From assembly GCF_000379625.1 (NCBI RefSeq), contig NZ_KB903217.1, positions 597-64,596 of the forward strand: 64,000 nucleotides of DNA. Direction: 5' to 3'. The notes under the pieces were generated by a model, which saw only the letters and a list, made by a program, of their open reading frames with translations, searched no databases and had not been told where the DNA came from. The stretch is from Actinomycetospora chiangmaiensis DSM 45062. Its GTDB lineage: Bacteria > Actinomycetota > Actinomycetes > Mycobacteriales > Pseudonocardiaceae. Each line of letters begins with the position of its first letter. The stretch's first letter is position 1. The position numbers were made by a program, and so were the translations under genes. Shown in pieces: positions 52,124 through 60,347 of the stretch.

Positions 52124-52902
52124 GGGGCGTCCGCCGAGACCAGCCTGCCGACCGCGGCCGCCTCGCCCGGGGTCGAGCTCCGCTGCGACGCGTCGCCCGG
52201 CGGGATGATGTCCATCTCGATGAGGTACCGGTCGCCCCGCGCGAACGACTCGACGCGTTCGATCACCTCGCCGTGGTGGTCGCGGGAGGTCCGCACGAAG
52301 CGGAGCGCGGGGGAGCCGGCGGGCACGCCGAGCAGGCCGGCGTCCTTCGCGGTGAGGACCACGGGCGCCACCGACTGCGTCCCGGACCGGATCCGCCGAT
52401 CGAAGCGCTCGGCGAGGATCTCGTAGTAGGAGGAGGGGCCGTCGAGGTCGTCGCCGGTCAGGCCGGGGACGCGGGAGGCCGGGACGTGCAGGGTCTCGAG
52501 GGTCATGGGCTCGTCGTCGGCGAGCCGCACGCGGCACACGCGGAGCACCTGCTCGCCCCCGGGCATCTCGAGGCGCGCGGCGAGGTCGGTGTCGGCCACG
52601 ACGGTGTCCCACCACAGCAGGCGCGACGACGGCTCCAGCCCCCGCCGGCGCATGTCGTCGCCGAAGGAGGTCGCCATGAGCGGCTGCGCGACGGCGGGGC
52701 GGCGCACGAACGTGCCCGCTCCGTGGCGGCGTTCGACGATGCGGCGGGCCATGAGCTCCTCGAGCGCCTTGCGCACGGTCGCCCGGGATACGCCGAAACG
52801 GGTCGACAGGTCTCGTTCGCCTGGCAGCATGGCTCCCGGCCCGAGCTCTGCGCACAGCGCTGCGACCTTGGCGCCCACTTCCGTCGATCGCGTCAGAGCC
52901 AC
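52120..52902 (-). CDS. GntR family regulator of the HutC/DasR/NagR type
   Basis: A 260-residue regulator. The GntR winged helix lies near residues 15-68 (LPGERDLSTRFGVSRATVRKALEELMARRIVERRHGAGTFV). A UTRA ligand domain follows (MTLETLHVPASRVPGL, PALRFVRTSRDHHGEVIERVESFARGDRYLIEMDI). In this family GlcN-6-P or GlcNAc-6-P is the common effector. It heads the amino-sugar operon and probably represses it and itself. The 18-bp repeat lies at its 3' end. GTG start. Confidence 0.92.
   Translation of the reverse strand: MALTRSTEVGAKVAALCAELGPGAMLPGERDLSTRFGVSRATVRKALEELMARRIVERRHGAGTFVRRPAVAQPLMATSFGDDMRRRGLEPSSRLLWWDTVVADTDLAARLEMPGGEQVLRVCRVRLADDEPMTLETLHVPASRVPGLTGDDLDGPSSYYEILAERFDRRIRSGTQSVAPVVLTAKDAGLLGVPAGSPALRFVRTSRDHHGEVIERVESFARGDRYLIEMDIIPPGDASQRSSTPGEAAAVGRLVSADAP
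52170..52187 (-). repeat. 18-bp dispersed repeat, copy 3 (3' end of the GntR gene)
   Basis: The coding strand reads CGCAGCGGAGCTCGACCC, encoding QRSSTPG in the last 20 residues of the regulator. It matches copies 1 and 2 over 18 bases and then diverges. Confidence 0.6.
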
Positions 52903-52905
52903 GGA

Positions 52906-52921
52906 AGAGGTATAGACCTGT
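52906..52921. promoter_or_regulatory. DasR-like operator of the amino-sugar operon
   Basis: AGAGGTATAGACCTGT matches the 16-bp DasR box (A-C/G-T-GGTCTAGACC-A-C/G-T) at 13 of 16 positions. It lies 3 bases upstream of the GntR start. It is placed for autoregulation. Confidence 0.55.
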
Positions 52922-52938
52922 GATTGGTGTGAAGCAAG

Positions 52939-52950
52939 AGGTACGTACCT
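52939..52950. promoter_or_regulatory. second palindrome near the GntR start
   Basis: AGGTACGTACCT is a perfect 12-bp palindrome with the AGGT/ACCT ends seen in the first site, 37 bases upstream of the GntR start. It is in the gap between the divergent GntR and MOSC genes and may be the second operator. Confidence 0.45.
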
Positions 52951-53017
52951 TTGCTGCCGCGCTGTCCGACCCCTGGGCGCCGCCCGACCGGGTCCGCGGC
53001 CGGGGCAGAATCGTCGG

Positions 53018-53581
53018 GTGGAGATCGTCCGGCTCGTCGTGTCGCGGGAGCACGCCTACCTCGGACGTCCGTCCGACGGCCCGGCGCGGGTCGACACCGC
53101 GCAGCCGTCGTCGATCGAGCTGCGCGCGGGGTTCGGTGTGGTCGGCGACCGCTACGCGGGCCGTGCCGCCCACCGTGACGCCGCCCTGACGATCGTCGCC
53201 GCGGAGGCCCTCGAGGCGGTGGCCGCCGAGCTCGGCGTGCCGGCCTTCGACCCGGTCCTCCTCCGGCGGACCGTCGTCACGCGCGGGCTCGACGTCGAGC
53301 GGCTCCGCGGCACCGACGTCCTGCTCGACTCGGGCGACGGGCCCGTCCTGCTCGGCGGCCGTCGCCCCGCCGTGCCGTGCGGCTGGATGGACGCGGTGCT
53401 CGCCCCGGCCGCGCACGCCCTGCTGCGCGGGCGCGCGGGCGTGCGCTTCGCCGTCCTCGGGTCCGGCACCCTGCGGGTCGGTCCGCTGTCGGTCTCCTTC
53501 CCGACGACGGGTGGGGGCCTCTTCGACGAGGAGGTCCTGCTCGACCCGGCCCGGGCCGGCGTGGGGAGCCGGCGGCGCTGA
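53018..53581 (+). CDS. MOSC-domain protein
   Basis: A 187-residue beta-barrel protein with the MOSC pattern: VVGDRYAGRAAHRDAALTIV, LLRRTVVTRGLDVERLRGTDV, and the conserved cysteine in PAVPCGWMDA. MOSC domains carry sulfur in molybdenum-cofactor sulfuration or mARC/YiiM-type enzymes. The substrate is unknown. It is divergent from the GntR regulator. GTG start; CAGAAT six bases upstream hints at a leaderless start. Confidence 0.88.
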   Translation: MEIVRLVVSREHAYLGRPSDGPARVDTAQPSSIELRAGFGVVGDRYAGRAAHRDAALTIVAAEALEAVAAELGVPAFDPVLLRRTVVTRGLDVERLRGTDVLLDSGDGPVLLGGRRPAVPCGWMDAVLAPAAHALLRGRAGVRFAVLGSGTLRVGPLSVSFPTTGGGLFDEEVLLDPARAGVGSRRR

Positions 53582-53595
53582 GCGGATCCCCCCGC

Positions 53596-53652
53596 CGAGG
53601 CGTCATTCACCGGTCCCACCGTGGGGCCGCCCGCCTGACGAGTGACGCCTCG
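53596..53652. other. long interrupted stem-loop between MOSC and the RibD-C-like gene
   Basis: CGAGGCGTCATTC (53596-53608) pairs with GAGTGACGCCTCG (53640-53652), 13 pairs with one G-U. The enclosed loop can form a second stem (GGTCCCAC with GTGGGGCC). It may end the MOSC transcript or shield the next promoter. It lacks a T-run. Confidence 0.45.
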
Positions 53653-53710
53653 TGGGCGTCGCGCGAGCCCCTGCCCAGGGCGACCGGACCCTGCTACGGT
53701 GCGCCGGTGA

Positions 53711-53723
53711 TTGCAAAGTGCAA
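53711..53723. promoter_or_regulatory. TTGCA-AAG-TGCAA inverted repeat with -10 element
   Basis: A perfect 5-3-5 inverted repeat lies 15 bases before the ATG at 53739. A TACGGT sequence at 53695-53700 could serve as the -10, which would place the repeat at the transcription start. It is a candidate operator. The regulator is unknown. Confidence 0.45.
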
Positions 53724-53738
53724 CTGCTGGGGGTTCGG

Positions 53739-54341
53739 ATGACGGACACGACCTGCCACATGTCGATCTCGGTGGACGGCTTCGCCGCGGGCCCGGACCA
53801 GAGCCGCGAGAACCCGCTCGGGAAGCGGGGGATCGAGGTGCACGGCTGGCACATCGGGGACCCCCGGGCCACCGAGGCCGACGAGACCGCGACCGGCTGG
53901 CTCATGCGGCCGCGCGGGGCCTACGTGATGGGCCGCAACATGTTCGGGCCCGTCCGCGGCGAGTGGGACGAGGACTGGCGCGGCTGGTGGGGCGACGAGC
54001 CGCCGTACCACGCCCCCGTCTTCGTCCTGACCCACTACGCGCACGACCCGATCGAGATGGCCGGCGGGACGACCTTCCACTTCGTCACCGACGGGTTCGA
54101 CGCCGCCTACGCGCAGGCGCGGGAGGTCGCGGGCGACCGCGGCGTCGACATCGCCGGGGGCGCCTCGACCGTGCGGCAGGCGCTGATCGCGGGCGTCGTC
54201 GACGAGTTCACCCTCGACATCGCACCCACGCTGCTCGGGTCGGGGGAGCGCCTCTTCGACGGGGTCGGCAGCTTCGACTTCGAGCCCGTCGAGGTCCTGC
54301 ACTCGCCGCTGAGCACCCACATCCGCTACCGGCGGACGTGA
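53739..54341 (+). CDS. dihydrofolate-reductase-family (RibD C-terminal) protein
   Basis: A 200-residue reductase-fold protein: MSISVDGFAAGPDQSRENPLG, a YVMGRNMFGPVRGEW motif, and VDIAGGASTVRQALIAGVVDEFTLDIAPTLLGSGERLFD. It belongs to the RibD_C/DHFR-like superfamily, often stress- or drug-linked proteins of unknown role that bind NADPH. Riboflavin synthesis is not implied. GGGGG precedes the ATG. Confidence 0.88.
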   Translation: MTDTTCHMSISVDGFAAGPDQSRENPLGKRGIEVHGWHIGDPRATEADETATGWLMRPRGAYVMGRNMFGPVRGEWDEDWRGWWGDEPPYHAPVFVLTHYAHDPIEMAGGTTFHFVTDGFDAAYAQAREVAGDRGVDIAGGASTVRQALIAGVVDEFTLDIAPTLLGSGERLFDGVGSFDFEPVEVLHSPLSTHIRYRRT

Positions 54342-54344
54342 GGG

Positions 54345-54773
54345 TCAAGCAGCCGCGAGCACCATCCCCGCCGCGACCACGCCGCCGGCGGTCCACGCGA
54401 CGACGCGGTACCGGTTGGTCCGCACGAGCCGGGCGAGGACCTCGTCGTCGTACCCCTGCGAGAGCCGCTGGTGGCAGGGCACCGACACCAGCACGGTCAC
54501 GACGACGGTGGCGGCGCCGCACACCCCGGCGAGCGCCGCCGCCCAGAACGGCACGCCCGCCGGGCGCCAGACCAGCAGCACCGCGCAGGTGACGCCCTGC
54601 ACCGCCCACGGCGCGGACACCGTCCACGCCATCAGCCGGGTGTGCCGGTCGTGCCAGGCCGACCACGCCGACCGGTCGATGCCGGCGAACCCGGGGTAGA
54701 CGAGCACCTGGACCACCCACACGAGCCCGACGCAGAACCAGACGGCGGCGGCGTGGACGACGAGGAGCGGCAC
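54345..54773 (-). CDS. four-helix membrane protein, possibly DUF1772-like
   Basis: A 142-residue protein with four hydrophobic segments: VVHAAAVWFCVGLVWVVQVLV, WTVSAPWAVQGVTCAVLLV, WAAALAGVCGAATVVVTVLV and WTAGGVVAAGMVLA. YPGF after helix 1 and the RTNRYR before helix 4 recall DUF1772 (anthrone oxygenase-like) proteins, but the match is weak. The function is unknown. It converges with the RibD-C-like gene, two bases apart. Confidence 0.6.
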   Translation of the reverse strand: MPLLVVHAAAVWFCVGLVWVVQVLVYPGFAGIDRSAWSAWHDRHTRLMAWTVSAPWAVQGVTCAVLLVWRPAGVPFWAAALAGVCGAATVVVTVLVSVPCHQRLSQGYDDEVLARLVRTNRYRVVAWTAGGVVAAGMVLAAA

Positions 54774-54801
54774 CGCCTAGCAGTACCCGCGCCCGGCGCC
54801 G

Positions 54802-55509
54802 TCAGGCACCGAGCCGGGCCGAGAGGTCGGCGGCCGCCTCCACCGTCGCCGCGACGATCTCCGGCAGCGCCGGGCGCACCCGGCCGACCGGCCCCGAGAC
54901 GTTGACCGCGGCGACCACCCCGCCGTGCACGTCCCGAACCGGGGCCGACGCGCCCGCCAGGCGGCGGTCCAGCTCGCCGTCGACCACCGCGTGCCCGTCG
55001 CCGAGCGTGCGGCGGGCGATCGCGGGGTCCAGCCCGGCTGCGGTCAGCCTGCGGACGAGCAGGGCCTCGTCGCGGAAGGCGAGCAGCACCCGGCCCGCCG
55101 AGCTGACCTCAACCGGCACGTCGGACACGTCGAAGGCGACGCGGGGCGGCGACCCGTCCCCGGCCACCGTCAGGACCGTGGCCACGGCGTCGCCGTGCAG
55201 GCGGCAGAGGTGCGCCCCGGTCGCGAGGCGGGCGGCCAGCACCGTCAGCACCCGACCCGCCGTCCGGACCAGCCGCGCCTCGGTGGTCCGGGCCGCGAAC
55301 GCGTACAGCCGCCACCCGAGCGCGTACCGCCGGGTGCGGGCGTCCCGCTCGACGAGGCCCTGCCCGGCGAGGGCGGCGAGCGCGCGGGACACCTGGCTCT
55401 CGGTGCGCCCGGTGAGGACGGCGAGCCGGGCCACGCCCAGGCCCCCGGCCTGCGCCTCGGGGGCGGCGAGCGCGTCGAGCAGGTCCACGTCGCGTCGCAG
55501 CCCCTCCAT
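54802..55509 (-). CDS. IclR family transcriptional regulator
   Basis: A 235-residue regulator. The winged helix spans about residues 5-65 (RLAVLTGRTESQVSRALAALAGQGLVERDARTRRYALG), and the effector domain follows (VEVSSAGRVLLAF, RRTLGDGHAVVDGELDRRLAGASAPV, VVAAVNVSGPVGRV). It is divergent from the enolase-superfamily gene and very probably controls that catabolic pair. Its ATG is at 55509. Confidence 0.9.
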   Translation of the reverse strand: MEGLRRDVDLLDALAAPEAQAGGLGVARLAVLTGRTESQVSRALAALAGQGLVERDARTRRYALGWRLYAFAARTTEARLVRTAGRVLTVLAARLATGAHLCRLHGDAVATVLTVAGDGSPPRVAFDVSDVPVEVSSAGRVLLAFRDEALLVRRLTAAGLDPAIARRTLGDGHAVVDGELDRRLAGASAPVRDVHGGVVAAVNVSGPVGRVRPALPEIVAATVEAAADLSARLGA

Positions 55510-55594
55510 CAGGCCAGGCTACTTGCGCTCACCGCAAGAGTCCCTTGCCCGCCGGCGGGACCGCGGGTGCACTCCACGCCGGGAGGTGGCGGCC

Positions 55595-56686
55595 GTGAAG
55601 ATCACCGACATCCGCGTCACGGAGCACGTCGTCGAGCTGGACCCGCCGATGCACGCGGCGTGGGACCCGGACCCGCGGCACACGTTCGCGGCGACCGTGG
55701 TGCGGGTCGAGACCGACGCCGGCATCACCGGGGTCGGCTCCGGCGACACGATGGCCGGGTTCGCCCCGCACGTCGGTCACTTCCTCGGCACCGACCCGCT
55801 CGCCATGGCCGTCCAGGTGCGCCGCATCGAGTCCGTCGCCTTCCACGGCGGACGCTTCTGGCCGCTCGAGGCCGCGCTGTGGGACGTCGTCGGACAGGCC
55901 ACCGGACTCCCGGTCTCGGTGCTGTTCGGCGGGACGGCCGACCGGCTCCCGGTCTACGCGTCGTGGTGCTCGGTGCAGCCCGCCGCGCGCCGGGCGCAGG
56001 ACGCCGCCGACCTCGAGGCGCTGGGCTTCCGGGCGGTCAAGGTCCGGGTGGACCCCCGCGACCCGGAACCGGGGATCGCCTCGGTCGCGGCGGTGCGGGA
56101 GTCCAGCGACCTCGACGTGCTCGTCGACCTCAACCAGGCCTGGCGCATGGCGGGCGACGTCCGGCCCGCCGTCGAACTGGTGGAAATCCGGCGGCTGGTG
56201 CGCCTCCTCGCCGAGTTCGAGCCGGGCTGGATCGAGGAGCCCCTGCCGTACGACGACGTCGAGGGTCACCGGCTGCTGCGCGCCGAGAACCCGGGGCTGC
56301 GGATCGCCTCGGGGGAGATGTGCGACAACCGGCCCCAGCTCGACGCGCTCACCGACGCGCTCGACGTGGTCCAGACCGACGTCGTGCTCTCCCTCGGGAT
56401 GTCGCGCACCCGGACGCTGGCCGAGTCGCTCGCCGCCCGCCACCGCCGGTTCACCCCGCACACCTGGTCCAACGGCCTCGGCCTGCTCGCGAACCTGCAC
56501 GTCGCGGCCGGTGTCGGCGCCGGGCCGTACCTGGAGTTCCCCTACGACCCCGCCGGCGGCTGGACCCCCGAGCGGCGGGACTTCCTGCTCGCCGACCCGC
56601 TGTGGCCGGCCGCCGACGGCACCCTCGCCGTCCCGCAGGCGCCCGGCCTCGGCGCCGTCCTGCACCCCTCGCTCTCGGACACCTGA
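55595..56686 (+). CDS. mandelate racemase/muconate lactonizing enzyme superfamily (sugar-acid dehydratase-like)
   Basis: A 363-residue enolase-superfamily enzyme. The active-site outline is visible: the first base KVRV in FRAVKVRVD, the metal acids in LVDLNQAW, WIEEPLPYDD and ASGEMC, and the other base in FTPHTWSNG. It likely dehydrates or isomerises an acid-sugar or aromatic acid, as in galactonate or related dehydratases. GGGAGGTGGCGGCC precedes the GTG. It is divergent from IclR and followed by an Fe-alcohol dehydrogenase. Confidence 0.88.
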   Translation: MKITDIRVTEHVVELDPPMHAAWDPDPRHTFAATVVRVETDAGITGVGSGDTMAGFAPHVGHFLGTDPLAMAVQVRRIESVAFHGGRFWPLEAALWDVVGQATGLPVSVLFGGTADRLPVYASWCSVQPAARRAQDAADLEALGFRAVKVRVDPRDPEPGIASVAAVRESSDLDVLVDLNQAWRMAGDVRPAVELVEIRRLVRLLAEFEPGWIEEPLPYDDVEGHRLLRAENPGLRIASGEMCDNRPQLDALTDALDVVQTDVVLSLGMSRTRTLAESLAARHRRFTPHTWSNGLGLLANLHVAAGVGAGPYLEFPYDPAGGWTPERRDFLLADPLWPAADGTLAVPQAPGLGAVLHPSLSDT

Positions 56687-56726
56687 CCCCCCACCGCCGC
56701 TGACCCCGCACCCGACGGAGCCCCCG

Positions 56727-57899
56727 ATGACCACCGTGCCGACCGGTGCCTGCGCCTGCCCCGCGACCACGCCGTTCCTGCACGAACCCGGCCCCGCGGT
56801 CGACTCCGGTCCCGGGGCGCTCGCGCGGCTCGGCGACCACGTCCTCGACGTGCACGCCGGCGCCCGCTCCGGCGGGGCCGTCGTCGTCACCGACGCCGGG
56901 CTCCGCGCCACCGGCATCGTCGACGAGGTGCTCTCCGTGCTCGCCGCGACGGGCTGCCCGACCGTGGTCGTCGACGACGTCCCCGGCAACCCGACCGTCC
57001 CCGCCGTCGAGGCCGGCGCGCGCATCGTCGCGGAGGCGTTCCCGGGCAGCCGACCCGTCGTCGTCGCGGTCGGCGGGGGCTCGGCGCTCGACGCGGCCAA
57101 GGGGATCGCGCGGCTCGCCGCCGACCCCACCGGACCCGGACTCCCGCTCGTCGCGATCCCGACGACGGCGGGCACGGGCGCCGAGACCAACGGCTTCGGC
57201 GTCCTCGAGGACCCGGCCCGGCGCTGCAAGGTCTACTGCGGCGACGGCACGACGACGCCGCGGGTCGCGCTGCTCGACCCGCTCCTGACGCACGGCCTCC
57301 CGCCCGGTGCCACCGCGGCGACCGGGGTCGACGCCCTCGTCCACGCCCTCGAGTCGCTCGTGAGCCGCGGCCGCAGCCCGATCTCGGAGGCGTATGCGGC
57401 CGAGGCGCTGCGACGGGTCTGGCGGTGGCTGCCGGTCGCCCACGCCGACGGGTCCGACCCCACCGCCCGCGCCGAGATGCTGCTGGGCGCGCACCTCGCC
57501 GGGCAGGCCCTGACCCGCTCCGGGCTCGGCCTCGTGCACGGCCTGGGCCACGCCCTCACCGCCCACCACGGCGTGGTCCACGGCCGGGCGCTGGCGATGG
57601 TGCTGCCGGAGGTGGTGGCCTGGTCGCTCGACGACGTCGGGTCCACCGACGCCGGCGCCTGGGCCCGCGTCGCCGACCTGCTCGGCCTGCGCCACCCCGC
57701 GGAGCTGCCGGGAGCCCTCGCGCGCTGGACCGACGCCGTCGGGGTCCCGCCCGGGATCGACCGCGCCGCGCTCGCGCTCGGGCCCGCCGGGATCGAGGCC
57801 CTCGCCGCCACGGCCGCCGCCGATCCGGTGTGCCGCAACGCACCCCGGACGGCCGACCGGGGGGCACTGTCGGGTCTGCTCACACGCTCCGCACACTGA
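56727..57899 (+). CDS. iron-containing alcohol dehydrogenase
   Basis: A 390-residue type III alcohol dehydrogenase. It has the NAD-binding GGGSALDAAKGIA, PTTAGTGAETNGFGVLED, and the iron ligands Asp and His in GVDALVHALES plus the two His of HGLGHALTAHHGVVHG. It would oxidise an alcohol or reduce an aldehyde with NAD(P). It starts 40 bases after the enolase-superfamily gene, suggesting one operon controlled by the adjacent IclR protein. Confidence 0.9.
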   Translation: MTTVPTGACACPATTPFLHEPGPAVDSGPGALARLGDHVLDVHAGARSGGAVVVTDAGLRATGIVDEVLSVLAATGCPTVVVDDVPGNPTVPAVEAGARIVAEAFPGSRPVVVAVGGGSALDAAKGIARLAADPTGPGLPLVAIPTTAGTGAETNGFGVLEDPARRCKVYCGDGTTTPRVALLDPLLTHGLPPGATAATGVDALVHALESLVSRGRSPISEAYAAEALRRVWRWLPVAHADGSDPTARAEMLLGAHLAGQALTRSGLGLVHGLGHALTAHHGVVHGRALAMVLPEVVAWSLDDVGSTDAGAWARVADLLGLRHPAELPGALARWTDAVGVPPGIDRAALALGPAGIEALAATAAADPVCRNAPRTADRGALSGLLTRSAH

Positions 57900-57993
57900 G
57901 CCCGCGCGCTTTGTGGAGATGCAACAGAACCCGTGAGCCACTCGTCGCTTCGGCTGTAGAGACGCGGGGGAAGGCGTCCTTACCGTCGAGAGC

Positions 57994-58998
57994 ATGATCG
58001 CTGGAGTGCTCGCCCGGGCCACGCGTGCGTTGACCACGCCGCTGCTGCCCGACGACTGCCTGGCCTTCGTCAACCCGCTGTGGTCGGTCCGCGTGCCGCG
58101 GGGGCGCATCGTCGCGACCCGTCCCGTCGGTCCGTCGACCACCGAGCTCACCCTCCGCACCGGCGCGGGCTGGGGCGGCCACCGGCCGGGCCAGCACGTC
58201 GGCCTCGGGGTGGACCTCGGCGGTCGCCGGCACTGGCGCACCTACTCGATCACCTCGGCCCCCACCGACGAACACCTCACCGTGAGCGTCACCGCCGTGC
58301 CGGACGGGTCCGTGTCGACCCACCTGGCACGCGTGGCGCGCCCGGGCGACCTCGTCGGCCTCGGTCCGGCCGCGGGCGGGTTCACCGCCGAGGGGTCGCT
58401 CCTGATGATCTCCGGCGGCAGCGGCATCACCCCGATGCTCGGCCTGCTGCGCGGCGGGACCGCCGACGACGTCGTGCTCGTCCACTCGGGGCGTGGCGCC
58501 CACGTGCACGCCGACGACCTGGCCGGGCTCCCCGCCACGGTCCACCGCCACGACAGCACCACCGGGCACCTGCGGCCCGCCGACCTCGACGCGCTGGTGC
58601 CCGACTGGCGCTCGCGCACGATGCTCGTCTGCGGCCCCGCCGGGATGCTCGAGACGTTCACCGCGGCGGCCGCGGCCGCCGGCGTGCCCTGCGTCGTCGA
58701 GCGGTTCCGCCCGCCCGAGCCGGTGGCGGCCGGGACCGGCGGCACCGTCACCTTCACGACGTCGGGTGTCACCGCGGAGGCCGACGCCGTCACCCCGCTG
58801 CTGCGCGCCGGCGAGGACGCCGGCGCCCTGCTGCCCAGCGGCTGCCGCATGGGCATCTGCCACACCTGCGTCGGACGACTCACCGCCGGCGCCGTCCGCA
58901 ACCTGCACACCGGCGAGCTCGAGACCGCGGACGACGGCGAGGTCGTCGTCCGCACCTGCGTCTCGGCCGCCGCCGGCGACTGCGCCGTCGACCTGTAG
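57994..58998 (+). CDS. FAD/NAD(P)/2Fe-2S reductase (desaturase partner 2)
   Basis: A 334-residue paralogue of 29103-30230. It shares LTTPLLPDD and VNPLWS near the start. The FAD domain has WRTYSITSAP. The NAD(P) domain has GGSGITPMLGLL and VCGPAGML. The [2Fe-2S] domain has SGCRMGICHTC and a last cysteine in VRTCVS. It is about 40 residues shorter than paralogue 1, mainly from a smaller NAD domain. It would feed electrons to the desaturase encoded 30 bases later. Confidence 0.9.
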   Translation: MIAGVLARATRALTTPLLPDDCLAFVNPLWSVRVPRGRIVATRPVGPSTTELTLRTGAGWGGHRPGQHVGLGVDLGGRRHWRTYSITSAPTDEHLTVSVTAVPDGSVSTHLARVARPGDLVGLGPAAGGFTAEGSLLMISGGSGITPMLGLLRGGTADDVVLVHSGRGAHVHADDLAGLPATVHRHDSTTGHLRPADLDALVPDWRSRTMLVCGPAGMLETFTAAAAAAGVPCVVERFRPPEPVAAGTGGTVTFTTSGVTAEADAVTPLLRAGEDAGALLPSGCRMGICHTCVGRLTAGAVRNLHTGELETADDGEVVVRTCVSAAAGDCAVDL

Positions 58999-59028
58999 CC
59001 CTCCGCTCCCCAGCTCCGAGGAGACCCC

Positions 59029-60312
59029 ATGACCGCCCTCGACCATCGCCCGCTCACCGATCCCGAGGTCATCCCGGACCACGTGACCCGGATCAACGAG
59101 GCCAAGACGCCCACCGGCCCCGGCCGCCCGGGCGCCTCGACGGCGCACATCACGGCGTCGACGGCCCACCTGTCCGTCGAGGACATCGAGCGCATCGGGT
59201 CGGAGCTCGAGGCCATCCGCGACGAGGTCATGTCCTCGCTCGGCGAGGCCGACGCCCGCTACATCCGCCGGGTCATCCGCACCCAGCGCGGCCTCGAGAT
59301 CGCGGGCCGCATCCTCCTGCTCGGCGCGCTCTTCCCGCCGGCCTTCGTGCTCGGGTCCGCGTCGCTCGGCGTCGCGAAGATCCTCGAGAACATGGAGATC
59401 GGGCACAACGTCCTGCACGGCCAGTGGGACTGGATGCGCGACCCGGAGATCCACTCCACCACCTGGGAGTGGGACCACGTCTCCACCGCGTCGTCGTGGC
59501 AGCAGACGCACAACTACCTGCACCACACCTACACCAACGTCCACAACAAGGACCGGGACATCGGCTACAACGTGCTGCGGGTGGACCCCGACCAGCCGTG
59601 GCACCCGACCCACCTGTGGCAGACCGTCACCAACCTCGGCCTCGCGCTGATCTTCGAGTACGGCATCGCGGCCTTCGACCTCGAGATCGACCAGGTCCAG
59701 CGCGGCGAGAAGACCTGGGCCGAGAAGATGCCCGAGATCAGGGTCATGCTGCGCAAGGCCGGCAAGCAGGCGCTCAAGGACTACGTGGTCTTCCCGGCGC
59801 TCTCCGGGCCCTCGTTCGTGCCCGCGCTGGTCGGCGGCCTGCTCGCCAACACCATCCGCAACGTGTGGTCGCACGCGGTGATCTTCTGCGGGCACTTCCC
59901 GGTCGAGGTCGAGACCTTCGACGAGGAGCGCCTCGAGAACGAGTCGCAGGCCGAGTGGTACGTGCGCCAGATGCTCGGTTCGGCGAACATCGAGGGCTCG
60001 GCGCTGCTGCACATCATGACCGGGAACCTGTCCCACCAGATCGAGCACCACCTCTTCCCGGACATGCCGTCCAACCACTACGCCGCGATCGCGCCCAAGG
60101 TGCGCGACCTGTGCCGCCGCTACGGGCTGCCCTACCACTCGGGCCCGATGTGGAAGCAGTACGGCGGCGTGCTGTGGAAGATCGCGCGGCTGTCGTTCCC
60201 CGGCGGGCACGAGACGATCGACAAGCGTCGTCGTCGGGCGCTGCCGGTGGGCCGGAAGGCGGCGGCGACGCTGCGCCGGTTGCGGCAGCGGGCGGTGCCC
60301 CAGGCCGCCTGA
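59029..60312 (+). CDS. membrane acyl-CoA/fatty acid desaturase, DesA3-like (2)
   Basis: A 427-residue paralogue of 30247-31443. It has the His boxes HNVLHGQWD, HNYLHHTYTN and QIEHHLFPDMP, and the shared MEIGHNV context. It has an extended N-terminus (residues 1-45, rich in Pro/Thr) and a basic C-terminal tail (KRRRRALPVGRK). It probably desaturates a different acyl chain length or is used under other conditions. GAGGAGACCCC precedes the ATG. Confidence 0.92.
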   Translation: MTALDHRPLTDPEVIPDHVTRINEAKTPTGPGRPGASTAHITASTAHLSVEDIERIGSELEAIRDEVMSSLGEADARYIRRVIRTQRGLEIAGRILLLGALFPPAFVLGSASLGVAKILENMEIGHNVLHGQWDWMRDPEIHSTTWEWDHVSTASSWQQTHNYLHHTYTNVHNKDRDIGYNVLRVDPDQPWHPTHLWQTVTNLGLALIFEYGIAAFDLEIDQVQRGEKTWAEKMPEIRVMLRKAGKQALKDYVVFPALSGPSFVPALVGGLLANTIRNVWSHAVIFCGHFPVEVETFDEERLENESQAEWYVRQMLGSANIEGSALLHIMTGNLSHQIEHHLFPDMPSNHYAAIAPKVRDLCRRYGLPYHSGPMWKQYGGVLWKIARLSFPGGHETIDKRRRRALPVGRKAAATLRRLRQRAVPQAA

Positions 60313-60347
60313 GCCCGCGTCGGCTCCGCGCCGCACCCGCTGTTGCC

